The notes beneath the pieces were generated by a model that was given only the letters and a program-made list of their open reading frames with translations, was not told the origin of the DNA and ran no database searches. Positions 1 through 8,422 of a stretch of DNA of 47,216 nucleotides are shown here, in pieces (position 1 is the stretch's first letter; every line of letters begins with the position of its first letter). This stretch comes from Gammaproteobacteria bacterium (lineage in GTDB: Bacteria > Pseudomonadota > Gammaproteobacteria > Pseudomonadales > Azotimanducaceae). The position numbers and the translations under genes were made by a program. The stretch covers positions 1-47,216 of the forward strand of contig SYFY01000073.1 in the NCBI GenBank assembly GCA_005799745.1. Direction: 5' to 3'.

Positions 1-1
1 A

Positions 2-3000
2 CCGAAAATCTGTCTGGCTGCCGGTCTCGGGATCACCGGTTCCATTGCCCATACGCAGCCGCGACGACTTCCAGCGCGCACCGTGGCGTCGAGGATTGCC
101 CAAGAAACGGGTTCGCCCCTGGGTGAAGCTGTTGGATACGCGGTGCGCTTTACCGATAGAACGAACCCACAGACCCTCGTAAAACTGGTTACCGATGGCC
201 TGCTGCTCACCGAAATTCGTGGTGATCGGTTCCTTGATGCCTATGACGCGATCATTGTGGATGAAGCCCATGAGCGCAGCCTCAACATCGACTTTCTCCT
301 CGGTTATCTCCGGCGACTGCTTGCCCGGCGTCGGGATCTCAAGCTGATTGTCACCAGTGCGACCATCGACGTAGAGCGGTTCTCCGCCTATTTCGGTGGC
401 GCACCGGTTGTGCAAGTCAGTGGACGGGGTTATCCCGTGGACATTCGCCATCTTAATGATGACGAAGCGTCGATGAGTGAAGATCCGGAAGAGACGTTGT
501 GTCGTGCGGTCGAGACCATTTCAACCCTACCGGGTGCCAAGTCGCTCGACACGTTGATCTTTCAGACCGGCGAACGTGAGATCTTTGAAAGTGCACGTGC
601 ACTACGCGCGCGGTTTGGAGAGAAGTACGAAATTCTGCCGCTGTATGCGCGCCTGCGCACGGCTGATCAGAATCGTGTGTTCGCACCGGCAGGGCGCAGA
701 CGCCTGGTTCTTGCCACCAATGTGGCAGAAACGTCGCTCACGGTTCCGAACATCGGTTTCGTCATCGATCCTGGTCTTGCACGGATCAACCGCTACAGCT
801 ATCGCTCGAAACTGACGCGCCTACCAATTGAGCCGGTCTCCCAAGCCAGCGCCAATCAGCGATCGGGACGATGTGGTCGAATTGCACCGGGTATCTGCCT
901 CAGGCTTTTTTCTGAAACCGACTTCAAGAGTCGACCGGATTTCACCGAGCCCGAAATCCGACGCGTCAACCTCGCGTCCGTAGTGTTGCAAATGCGGGCT
1001 TTTGCGCTCGGTGACATCGAAACCTTTGGATTCATCGAACCTCCTGATCCCGGCGCAATTCGAGATGCACAAAGATTGTTGTATGAACTCGGCGCACTCG
1101 ACGGGGATCACCTCACAGAAACAGGTCGTGCCATGGCGCGTTTGCCTGTCGATCCACGTCTAGCGCGCATGTTGGTCAACGCCAAGGCGTGCAGTGCTCT
1201 CAGGGAAGTTCTGATCATCGTTTCCGGGTTGTCGATTCAGGATCCTCGGGAACGTCCACGAGATGCGCAGCAGGCGGCCGATCAAAAACATGCACAGTGG
1301 CAAGACCCGAACAGTGATTTCCTTTCCTGGGTCAAGCTTTGGGAATGGCTTGCGAATCTCCATGACAGCTCGACTCGCGCGGGTGAACGCAAGGCACATG
1401 AACAGAATTTCCTGAGCCATATGCGCATTCGTGAATGGCGGGAGCTGCATCGGCAGCTGCTCACAACCATCCGCGATCTCGGTTGGCGGATCAATGAGGC
1501 AACGGCCTCGGCAGAAGATGTGCATCGCGCCATCATCTCGGGTTCGTTGTCCTTGGTCGGAACGCACGATGAGAAAGGAGTCTTTCTTGGTGCCCGTGGA
1601 TCACGGTTCAGGATCTTTCCGGGATCGGGGCTCAAAGCGCGCAGCGTGCGCTGGCTTGTCGCAGCGGAGATCGCCGAAACGTCACAAGTGTACGCACGCT
1701 GTGTTGCTCCGGTGGAAGCCCGCTGGATTGAAGAGGCTGGCGAACATTTGGTGACGCGCAATCATTCGGAGCCGCGTTGGGATGAGCGTCGTGGTGAGGC
1801 GCGCATCAATGAAGCCGTTCGGCTGTATGGGCTGCCACTCGCCGAGAAACGCAGCGTTCGCCTTGCGCCCATCGATCATGCACTGGCGCGCGAGCTCTTG
1901 ATCCGTGATGGTCTTGTGGCCGGTGCTGTTCCGGAACTCGCACTTCGACAAATTCAGTTCATCGCGGTCAATGTCGAAGAACAACGACAGGTGCTGGAAC
2001 TTGAAACTCGCGCGCGGCGTCGGGATCTCGTCATTCCTGAAGCGGAAATCTGTGCTTTCTACTCGGAGCGTTTGCCCGCTGATGTGAATGACGTTACGAC
2101 GCTTCTACGCTGGTGGCGCAGCCTCGATGCGAAACAACGTCAGAGTCTCTTTTTCGACAAGGATTTCATACACAGGAATCTCTCTGAAGAACTCGGCGAA
2201 ACCCAGTACCCCTCAGAGCTTCGTGTCGGCAACTTCACTTTTGATCTCAAGTATCACTTTGCACCAGGTGCCGAAGATGATGGCGTGAATGTGCTCGTGC
2301 CGGAAGGACTGCTCTCCGGTGTGGTTCCGGAGCTGCTCGACTGGTCCGTGCCGGGTTACTTCCCTCGCGTTGTGGAGAGCTGGCTGCGAACGCTGCCTAA
2401 GGCGAAACGCCGGGATCTTTCGCCGATTGCGGATCGGGTCGATGGCATCGCCCAGTTTCTGCAAAGGCCGGATCGCTATCGCGCCGGACGGCTTACCCGT
2501 GCGCTCGCCGATGCTTTGCATGCGCTACACGACCTCACAGTGAGCGAAGCCGATTGGGATCGCACACGTGTGGATGCCAATTGCCTGATCAATGTGATGG
2601 TGTTGGATGCGGCCGGAAAGGTGCTGCGCCAGAGTCGCGACGTGAGTCTATTGTTGGCGCAGACAAGACCGACAAACGTCGCCGAAGACCTCGCCGCACC
2701 CGTGCGCGAGAACTTGCGCGCATTTCCCGCTGAAGGGCTCGGTGAAAGTGTCACACTGATACAACGTGGTGCACCGGTACTGGCCTGGCCTGCGCTGAAA
2801 GATCGAGGCACCGGTGTTGATCTCGTTCATCCTGCAACACAGTCGGAAGCGCAATCGCTGAACCGGTCAGGGTTTGCGCGGCTCGCGCTATTGAGTCAGG
2901 CGGAGACCTCCCGCTTCCTACGCAAGGAACTCGATAAGGAAAAAACACTGAGCCTGCACTTCGCCAGCATCGGTGACGCCCAGACACTGCGCGACGAAGT

Positions 3001-3574
3001 CCTGAAAGCGTGCGCGTGGCAGTGTTTTTTTGAAGGTCGGAACGTGCCGAGAACGACTGCAGAGTTCGACGCGCGAATACACTCCTGCGCTCAACAGCTG
3101 TTGCCTGTGTTTCGCAACGTGGTGGAACATCTTGGTGCAATTCTTGCGGCACGGTTTGAACTCGCGAAGTTGATCGACTCGTTGACGACACCGGTGTTTG
3201 CACCGGCCCTGAAAGATGTTCGACAGCATCTGGCCGAACTGGTGCCGAAAGATGTGTTGTCAGTGACGTCTGGCGCTTTGTTGGCGGAAATCCCGCGTTA
3301 TCTGCAGGCGGAAATCTATCGCCTGCGCAACCTGCAGGGACGCATCTCCCGAGATGCGGAAAAGGTCAAAGAGCTCGCTGCGTTCAGCCTGCGTATATCC
3401 CGGTACGCGCAGCATCGTCTGGCGAACATGGAAACCTCGGAGGCCCTCGCGCAACAACTCGAGGAAGTCCGGGTGGGTGTGTTCGCGGAACCCTTGGCAA
3501 AAAAAGGACTGGGATCACCGGTGAAGCTTGATCGCGCCATTCTGGTGGCAGAGCAGTCCATCGGCCTTCGCTGA
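2..3574 (+). CDS. hrpA: ATP-dependent RNA helicase HrpA, 5' end cut by the window
   Basis: DEAH-box RNA helicase acting on cytoplasmic RNA and ribosomes. The reading frame is open from base 2, and the first codons read PKICLAAGLGITGSIAHTQP, which matches the region just after Walker A in HrpA, so the true start and the P-loop lie upstream of the window. Visible motifs are DEAH (260-271), SAT (about 356-364), the ATNVAETSLT block (motif V) and QRSGRCGR (motif VI, about 857-880). The HA2/OB region and a long C-terminal DUF3418-type part follow. About 1190 residues are visible; E. coli HrpA has about 1300. The GTG at 83 is internal and not a real start. It stands alone, about 200 bp before the next gene. 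Confidence 0.95.
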   Translation, partial: PKICLAAGLGITGSIAHTQPRRLPARTVASRIAQETGSPLGEAVGYAVRFTDRTNPQTLVKLVTDGLLLTEIRGDRFLDAYDAIIVDEAHERSLNIDFLLGYLRRLLARRRDLKLIVTSATIDVERFSAYFGGAPVVQVSGRGYPVDIRHLNDDEASMSEDPEETLCRAVETISTLPGAKSLDTLIFQTGEREIFESARALRARFGEKYEILPLYARLRTADQNRVFAPAGRRRLVLATNVAETSLTVPNIGFVIDPGLARINRYSYRSKLTRLPIEPVSQASANQRSGRCGRIAPGICLRLFSETDFKSRPDFTEPEIRRVNLASVVLQMRAFALGDIETFGFIEPPDPGAIRDAQRLLYELGALDGDHLTETGRAMARLPVDPRLARMLVNAKACSALREVLIIVSGLSIQDPRERPRDAQQAADQKHAQWQDPNSDFLSWVKLWEWLANLHDSSTRAGERKAHEQNFLSHMRIREWRELHRQLLTTIRDLGWRINEATASAEDVHRAIISGSLSLVGTHDEKGVFLGARGSRFRIFPGSGLKARSVRWLVAAEIAETSQVYARCVAPVEARWIEEAGEHLVTRNHSEPRWDERRGEARINEAVRLYGLPLAEKRSVRLAPIDHALARELLIRDGLVAGAVPELALRQIQFIAVNVEEQRQVLELETRARRRDLVIPEAEICAFYSERLPADVNDVTTLLRWWRSLDAKQRQSLFFDKDFIHRNLSEELGETQYPSELRVGNFTFDLKYHFAPGAEDDGVNVLVPEGLLSGVVPELLDWSVPGYFPRVVESWLRTLPKAKRRDLSPIADRVDGIAQFLQRPDRYRAGRLTRALADALHALHDLTVSEADWDRTRVDANCLINVMVLDAAGKVLRQSRDVSLLLAQTRPTNVAEDLAAPVRENLRAFPAEGLGESVTLIQRGAPVLAWPALKDRGTGVDLVHPATQSEAQSLNRSGFARLALLSQAETSRFLRKELDKEKTLSLHFASIGDAQTLRDEVLKACAWQCFFEGRNVPRTTAEFDARIHSCAQQLLPVFRNVVEHLGAILAARFELAKLIDSLTTPVFAPALKDVRQHLAELVPKDVLSVTSGALLAEIPRYLQAEIYRLRNLQGRISRDAEKVKELAAFSLRISRYAQHRLANMETSEALAQQLEEVRVGVFAEPLAKKGLGSPVKLDRAILVAEQSIGLR

Positions 3575-3771
3575 AACCGGGCATTGCTGATGTCTTGCAG
3601 CAACGAAACTGAAAGTGCATTGTCTGGTCGTCGGGAACCTTTTCCGGCAAGGGATGTCTGAAGAATCGTGCAGCCTCGAGCGCCGGATGACCGGATCGCG
3701 GGTAGGAAGCGCGAAGAACCCAACAGCAATGACATAACAGTCTCTCGCGAGACGTCAGGAGAAACGGAATC

Positions 3772-4059
3772 ATGTTGAATCGCAAATTGAAGCCGATTGC
3801 TGCCCTGATCGGGACCACCTTCGTGGCCTCGCTTGCCACTTCAGGGATCGCCAATGCCGATGAGCTGTTTGTCACGGCAGAGCTGGACAAAGGTTACGAC
3901 CTGCTCGCCCAGGCCGATGCAGAAGGCAAGTGTGGTGAGGGCAAGTGCGGCGAAGGCAAGTGCGGCGAAGGTGAAGGCGACGCTGAAGGTGATGCCGAAG
4001 GTGAAGACAAGGATGGTGAAGGCAAGTGTGGCGAAGGCAAATGTGGTGGTGCTGCCTGA
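3772..4059 (+). CDS. hvfA: HvfA/bufferin-type RiPP precursor with five EGKCG motifs
   Basis: A 95-residue precursor. Residues 1-29 form a Sec signal peptide (KLKPIAALIGTTFVASLAT core, ANA cleavage site before Asp30). The mature part has only five cysteines, at 54, 59, 64, 86 and 91, each inside an EGKCG motif. Three motifs are in tandem and two lie near the C terminus, separated by an acidic Gly/Glu/Asp linker. In the known HvfA family such cysteines are converted by a DUF692 enzyme to copper-binding oxazolone/thioamide groups, so this is probably an exported copper-binding peptide; that role is inferred. The start is supported by AGGAG at 3757-3761. The DUF692 and DUF2063 genes follow. The repetitive Cys/Gly/Glu composition makes a random ORF unlikely. 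Confidence 0.9.
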   Translation: MLNRKLKPIAALIGTTFVASLATSGIANADELFVTAELDKGYDLLAQADAEGKCGEGKCGEGKCGEGEGDAEGDAEGEDKDGEGKCGEGKCGGAA

Positions 4060-4130
4060 GTAAGGGAAACTCTGGCGTTCTAATCCGTTCGGTGCGCTAA
4101 AGCTTGCCGAAGCGCGGGCGGTGCGCAGGG

Positions 4131-4163
4131 AAATCGCGAACATGTAGCAGGTTCGCGATTTTT
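4131..4163 (+). terminator. Hairpin between RiPP precursor and maturation genes
   Basis: A perfect 11-bp stem (AAATCGCGAAC at 4131-4141, GTTCGCGATTT at 4151-4161) closes a 9-nt loop and runs into five T residues (4159-4163). It sits 71 bp after the precursor stop and 86 bp before the DUF692 start. It looks like a leaky intrinsic terminator, or an mRNA 3'-end stabiliser, that would keep precursor transcript above enzyme transcript. The T-run is short, so read-through is expected. Confidence 0.6.
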
Positions 4164-4249
4164 GGAGTGGCGACCAACGCGGTGATAGCGGAAAAGGAAG
4201 ATGAACCAGAGATTCCCTGACGGCCTGAAAAAGGGGCACCCGTCGGGCC

Positions 4250-5125
4250 ATGGTTGAACTCGCTTTCGATCTGAACGCTTCGTCCCGGATCGAAGGAAGT
4301 CAGCTCGGCGTCGCGGGTGCCGGGCTGGGGTTGCGTCGCGGGATGCTGCCCCAGCTCCTTAAGCTCTCCGACAACGACGTGGATTTTCTGGAAATAGCAC
4401 CGGAAAACTGGATCGGTGTGGGTGGTCGATTCCGTCGCCAGTTTCTGCAACTCGCTGAACGCTTTCCGCTGATCTGCCACGGGCTCTCGTTGTCGATCGG
4501 CAGTCCCGCGCCGCTTGATGAAGACTTTGTTCGATCGGTGCGAACCTTTCTCGATGATCATCACATCCCGTTCTACAGCGAACACTTGAGCTATTGCAGT
4601 GACGACATCGGACATCTCTATGACTTGATGCCGATTCCGTTCACCGATGAAGCGGTCAACTATGTGGCGGCGCGTATTCGTCGTGTGCAGGACATCCTTG
4701 AGCGACAGATCGCGATCGAACATGTGTCGTATTACGCCGCTCCCGGTCAACGCATGCGTGAAGTGGATTTCATCAACGCGGTCCTCAGTGAGTCGGACTG
4801 CAAGCTGTTGCTCGACGTCAACAACATCTACGTCAACAGCGTTAACTTCCGTTACGACCCCTACGAATTCCTGAATGCGTTAGACCTGAGTCGGACAGCC
4901 TATGTGCACATTGCCGGGCACTATGTCGAAGCCGAGGATCTGCGCATCGATACGCATGGCACTGCGGTGGTTGATCCGGTGTGGGCATTGCTCGATGCGG
5001 CGTACCAAAAAACCGGCCCCGTGCCGACGTTGCTCGAACGTGATTTCAACTTTCCACCGATGGACGAATTGCTGCGGGAGATTGAGGTCATTCGAACAGC
5101 GCAATCGCAGGCGCTGACGGGCTGA
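4250..5125 (+). CDS. hvfB: DUF692 multinuclear iron-dependent oxidase (HvfB/BufB family)
   Basis: A 291-residue TIM-barrel DUF692 (MNIO) protein, the expected length. Family enzymes bind two or three iron ions and oxidise cysteines of a precursor peptide. Likely metal and active-site residues are visible: Glu49 and Asn53 (EIAPEN), His77 ([10 protein letters not shown]), Glu111/His112 (SEHLSYC), Glu157 (IEHVS), Asp189 with Asn191/192 (LLLDVNN), His220 and His224 (HIAGH), Asp234/His236 and Glu263 (LLERDFN). The start at 4250 has a purine-rich AAAAAGGGG about 13 bp upstream, which is a little far. It lies 4 bp upstream of the DUF2063 gene and presumably modifies the EGKCG precursor encoded just before it. 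Confidence 0.92.
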   Translation: MVELAFDLNASSRIEGSQLGVAGAGLGLRRGMLPQLLKLSDNDVDFLEIAPENWIGVGGRFRRQFLQLAERFPLICHGLSLSIGSPAPLDEDFVRSVRTFLDDHHIPFYSEHLSYCSDDIGHLYDLMPIPFTDEAVNYVAARIRRVQDILERQIAIEHVSYYAAPGQRMREVDFINAVLSESDCKLLLDVNNIYVNSVNFRYDPYEFLNALDLSRTAYVHIAGHYVEAEDLRIDTHGTAVVDPVWALLDAAYQKTGPVPTLLERDFNFPPMDELLREIEVIRTAQSQALTG

Positions 5126-5129
5126 TGCG

Positions 5130-5903
5130 ATGACGATGCGTGGTGCCAACCTCCCGGGTTTTCAGGCTGAGCAACTCGCTTTCTCCGCATACATTCGTAA
5201 TCCCGCTGTGCATCCCGTGCCGGAGGGTATCGAAGCGCGGCGAATGAAGATTTACGCGGATCTTTTCTACCGCAACATCGAAAGCTTTATGGCGTCGGCC
5301 TTCCCCGTCACCAAAAGGATCTTTCTTGATCCCTCCTGGACTGACACCTTGTGGGCCGAACTTATGCGGCAATTCATCCATCACCATCCAAGTGAGTCGC
5401 CGTATTTCCAGGAAATTTCACAAGAGTTTCTGCAGTTCATGTCGGATCACGAAATCAAGACCAGGCATCCCTGGCTGCTTGAATTCTTGCACTACGAATG
5501 GGTGGAGCTGGCGCTCGGCGTCAGTGATGAAACGTGGCCGGATACACCGGTTGATCGTGAGGGAGATCTTCTGGGACCCCTTGTTGTCTCGCCGCTGGTT
5601 TGGCCTTTGGCCTATACCTATGCGGTGCAGAACATTGGCCCCGGTCATTTGCCTGCACAGCCGCCTGAGACGCTGACGCTACTGATGGTCTACCGACGCC
5701 CCGACGATACCGTGCATTTCATGGCTTCGAGCCCGATGACCCATCGCTTGCTCGAACTGATCGGATCGGGGCTCGATGGACAAAGTGCGATTCAGCAGAT
5801 TGCGACCGAGTCAGGCCTTAATCCGGACGTGTTTCGCGAGAACGCACTTCGAGCCTTGTCAAAATTGCGTGACGTGAACATCATTCTCGGCGCGTCCAAA
5901 TGA
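5130..5903 (+). CDS. hvfC: DUF2063 partner protein (HvfC/BufC family)
   Basis: A 257-residue protein with the DUF2063 N-terminal region (FSAYIRNPA, then RMKIYADLFYRNIESFMASAFPVTKRI) and a winged-helix-like C-terminal part. This family works with DUF692 enzymes and is thought to bind the precursor leader and present it to the oxidase. The start is 4 bp after the hvfB stop, so the two are surely co-transcribed. No DoxX-like fourth gene (hvfD/bufD) follows. The next gene is mlaA, 76 bp downstream and with its own RBS, so the locus is a minimal A-B-C set. Confidence 0.9.
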   Translation: MTMRGANLPGFQAEQLAFSAYIRNPAVHPVPEGIEARRMKIYADLFYRNIESFMASAFPVTKRIFLDPSWTDTLWAELMRQFIHHHPSESPYFQEISQEFLQFMSDHEIKTRHPWLLEFLHYEWVELALGVSDETWPDTPVDREGDLLGPLVVSPLVWPLAYTYAVQNIGPGHLPAQPPETLTLLMVYRRPDDTVHFMASSPMTHRLLELIGSGLDGQSAIQQIATESGLNPDVFRENALRALSKLRDVNIILGASK

Positions 5904-5979
5904 TTCACGGGCGGTAATACGAAACTGGCGGCAGGAAACTGAAAGGACGCCGGGATTGGACACTCAAGGAGCGGAATCC

Positions 5980-6705
5980 ATGGGGATTGAGATTAAGCGA
6001 GTTTGGCTGCGGTGGACGCTGACCTGTGTCGTGCTGGTCGTACCGGTGGCAGCCGCTGCCGAAACGCCGGACAACTGGGAAGGCCTGAACCGGAAGATCT
6101 TCAGCTTCAACGATTTTTTTGATCGCCTGTTCCTCAAGCCCATCGCCAAGACCTACAAAAACGTCGTGCCTGTTCCCGTTCGAAACGGGGTGTCCAACGT
6201 TTTCGACAATCTGGACACACCTGGAACTGTCATCAACCAGTTCCTGCAAGGCAAGCCCAAGGAGGGTTTTTCGGACACCAGCCGGTTCCTCGTGAATTCG
6301 ACACTCGGGATCGGCGGGATCTTCGATGTCGCTTCCCGGATGGGACTGGCAAAACACCAGGAGGACTTCGGACAAACATTCGGAGTCTGGGGTGCAGGCA
6401 GTGGCAATCACGTGATGATCCCGTTCCGCGGCTCGTCGACGGTGCGCGACACTTTCGGGATGGTTCTCGATGCCTTCACCAACCCCTTGCGCTTCGTTTC
6501 GCCCGCAGAGGCGCAGTACTCGGCCATGGGTTTGTACATCACCGATGCCCGCGTTGAGCTGTTGACGGCTGAATCGCTAATGGGTGAATCCGGTGACGCC
6601 TACCTCTTCCAGCGTGATGCCTTTTTGCAACGCCGCGAATATCTGATCTTTGATGGCAACGTGGAAACCGAAGATCCCTTCCTGACGGACGACTGGGAAG
6701 AGTAA
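5980..6705 (+). CDS. mlaA: MlaA/VacJ-family phospholipid transport protein
   Basis: Outer-membrane component of the Mla system, which removes phospholipids from the outer leaflet. It has the family blocks NWEGLNRKIFSFNDFFDRLFLKP, VRNGVSNVFDNLDTPGTVIN, the LGIGGIFDVA stretch, and EDFGQTFGVWGAGSGNHVMIP. Length is 241 residues, normal for MlaA. The ATG at 5980 is preferred because AAGGAG lies about 8 bp upstream; a TTG at 5956 would add eight residues. The signal sequence ends in VAAAAE with no clear lipobox, so it may be released by signal peptidase I rather than lipidated as in E. coli. Other mla genes are not nearby. A short GC hairpin lies just after the stop (6712-6727). Confidence 0.93.
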   Translation: MGIEIKRVWLRWTLTCVVLVVPVAAAAETPDNWEGLNRKIFSFNDFFDRLFLKPIAKTYKNVVPVPVRNGVSNVFDNLDTPGTVINQFLQGKPKEGFSDTSRFLVNSTLGIGGIFDVASRMGLAKHQEDFGQTFGVWGAGSGNHVMIPFRGSSTVRDTFGMVLDAFTNPLRFVSPAEAQYSAMGLYITDARVELLTAESLMGESGDAYLFQRDAFLQRREYLIFDGNVETEDPFLTDDWEE

Positions 6706-6813
6706 GCGATACGCTGCACCGGCAGCGCTGCTTGTATTGCCCTTGTTTTGGTTGGGTGCGAGGAGTAGGGTGCCGGCCCCATTACCACGGCAGTACCTGC
6801 GAGCCTCTGGCTG

Positions 6814-7905
6814 ATGGGCTATCTCGTCATCCACTCGGATCAGTTTCCGAGCCCCCTCCAATCGATCCTCACCTCCGTCGATGTGCGTTGGGTCGATAGC
6901 GCCCACGCGGCGCGAAAGGCCTGGAGTGCAGCGCGGGGTGATTTGATTGTTGCCGCCTGCCTCAGCGACGTTGATCAGCTTCTCAACAGTGATCCCCTTA
7001 TCGATGTTGTGCTCGCGCTGCCAGCTGAGCCCACCGCTGCAGATATCATGTCGGCGCTTCGAGCCGGGGCCTGTGATGTGTGGAGTCCGGTGGATCTGGA
7101 TTCTCCGGTGTCGACCGCATTGCAGTCCCGTTTGGAACTGAGGCGTCAGGCGCTGCGCGAGCGTGTGTCGCGCTACGAAAAAGAGATGCAGCGCGATCAA
7201 CGTGCTGGGAGATACATCCAGCTCGGCATGTTGCCGCCCAATCCGATGATGATTGGTGACTACGCGCTGCGGCATCGTGTCGTGCCTTCAGCTGTCCTCT
7301 CGGGTGACTTCGTTGATTATTTCCAACTGGCCCAGAACTATCTCGTCGCCTACGTTGCAGATGTTGCGGGACATGGCGCTTCTTCCGCGTTCGTGACGGT
7401 CTTGCTCAAGAACTTCTCACGGCGTGTTCGCCGTGAGTATCGCGTCGATATGTTGCAGAACCCCGGACTCATACTCGCCTGGCTCAACCGTGAACTCCTC
7501 GAACAGAAGATCGATAAACACGTCACTCTGGCGCTGGTGTTGATCGACCTGCGGACGGACACGCTCCTGCACGCCAATGCCGGGCATTACCCCCAGATCG
7601 TGCATGTGAATGCGCAGGGCACAGCCCAATTTGTCGAAGCCTCTGGAAAGCCCGTCGGTCTCTTCCCCGAGGTGGCCTATACTGCCGCCTCCGTGAATCT
7701 TGAGCCTGGAGCGCGCCTGGTGTTGTTCTCTGATGGAGTGTTGGAACTACTCCCTGAAGAATCACTGTCCGGCAAGGAAGAACGATTGCTCGCTGCAGCT
7801 GTTTCGGGTGATCGGGCCGATGACGTGTGGGCATCGCTCGGCTTTGATGCCGCAGTGCAGGGTCCTGACGACATGTCCTGTCTCATTGTGAGCCGGGAGC
7901 CTTAA
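6814..7905 (+). CDS. PP2C/SpoIIE-type serine phosphatase with degenerate receiver-like N terminus
   Basis: A 363-residue protein. Residues 1-100 resemble a response-regulator receiver fold but lack a convincing DD...D...K set. A coiled linker follows at about 105-135. The C-terminal PPM/SpoIIE phosphatase domain shows SGDFVDYF (163-170), DVAGHG (183-188), NAGHYP, FSDGVLE and GPDDM near 350-354, which are the metal-binding aspartates of this family. It probably dephosphorylates the STAS protein encoded 1 bp downstream. Partner-switch modules of this type control sigma or anti-sigma activity, biofilm or motility in Pseudomonas relatives. No serine kinase is encoded here. The RBS is weak. Confidence 0.88.
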   Translation: MGYLVIHSDQFPSPLQSILTSVDVRWVDSAHAARKAWSAARGDLIVAACLSDVDQLLNSDPLIDVVLALPAEPTAADIMSALRAGACDVWSPVDLDSPVSTALQSRLELRRQALRERVSRYEKEMQRDQRAGRYIQLGMLPPNPMMIGDYALRHRVVPSAVLSGDFVDYFQLAQNYLVAYVADVAGHGASSAFVTVLLKNFSRRVRREYRVDMLQNPGLILAWLNRELLEQKIDKHVTLALVLIDLRTDTLLHANAGHYPQIVHVNAQGTAQFVEASGKPVGLFPEVAYTAASVNLEPGARLVLFSDGVLELLPEESLSGKEERLLAAAVSGDRADDVWASLGFDAAVQGPDDMSCLIVSREP

Positions 7906-7906
7906 G

Positions 7907-8413
7907 ATGGGAGACGGCAGGATTCTCGTCGGTCAATGTGATGGCGTGTACCTGCTGAAGCTGGTGGGTGATGTGCGGGTAACACTCTGCGTGTCAGCAG
8001 AAGGATTCATCCGTCAGTTGCTGAGTGATCCTGAGTTCAAGACGGTTACTGTGGACCTTTGCGAAACCCGCGGCATGGATTCCACCTCCCTCGGCATTCT
8101 TGCGAAACTCGCGATCGAATCCCGCAAACAACACGATTTCCGCCCCACGGTACTCATCACCAACCCTGATCTTGAGAAGCTCCTGCATGTGTCCGGCTTT
8201 GGCGACGAGTTTAATTTTCAACGGATGGCCTCGCCGCAGAGCATTCCTGTTACCGAGTTGCCGAAGCGCAAAGGCATGGATGAAGCGGAGCTGCGTCGGC
8301 GAGTGATCGACGCACATCGGACGCTGATGTCCATGAATGCTTCCAATGCCCAGACCTTTCGGGATCTGGTGGAAGCGCTCGAAGCGGAAGAAGCTGCGGC
8401 TAACGGACGTTGA
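7907..8413 (+). CDS. STAS-domain anti-sigma factor antagonist
   Basis: A 168-residue protein with an N-terminal STAS domain. The typical phospho-acceptor region reads RGMDSTSLGILAKL, with Asp58-Ser59 as the expected site. The C-terminal 60 residues are a charged helical extension ending EALEAEEAAANGR. It starts 1 bp after the stop of the phosphatase gene, so the two form an operon: the phosphatase would remove phosphate from this protein and free it to bind its partner. The partner kinase or anti-sigma factor must lie elsewhere. The gene converges with dusA; the stops are about 9 bp apart. Confidence 0.88.
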   Translation: MGDGRILVGQCDGVYLLKLVGDVRVTLCVSAEGFIRQLLSDPEFKTVTVDLCETRGMDSTSLGILAKLAIESRKQHDFRPTVLITNPDLEKLLHVSGFGDEFNFQRMASPQSIPVTELPKRKGMDEAELRRRVIDAHRTLMSMNASNAQTFRDLVEALEAEEAAANGR

Positions 8414-8422
8414 TTCGCCAGC

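Noticed and set aside
1282-1761. Long minus-strand frames inside hrpA
   Set aside because: They are shadows of the helicase gene; composition and lack of RBS do not support coding.
3741-3753. ECF-sigma promoter or operator before the RiPP precursor
   Set aside because: Only a short TCTCGCGAGA palindrome is seen; no convincing -35/-10 pair of the kind reported for bufferin operons was found.
3841-4251. Antisense open frame across the RiPP precursor
   Set aside because: It is the complement of a repetitive GC-rich gene and its translation has no protein features.
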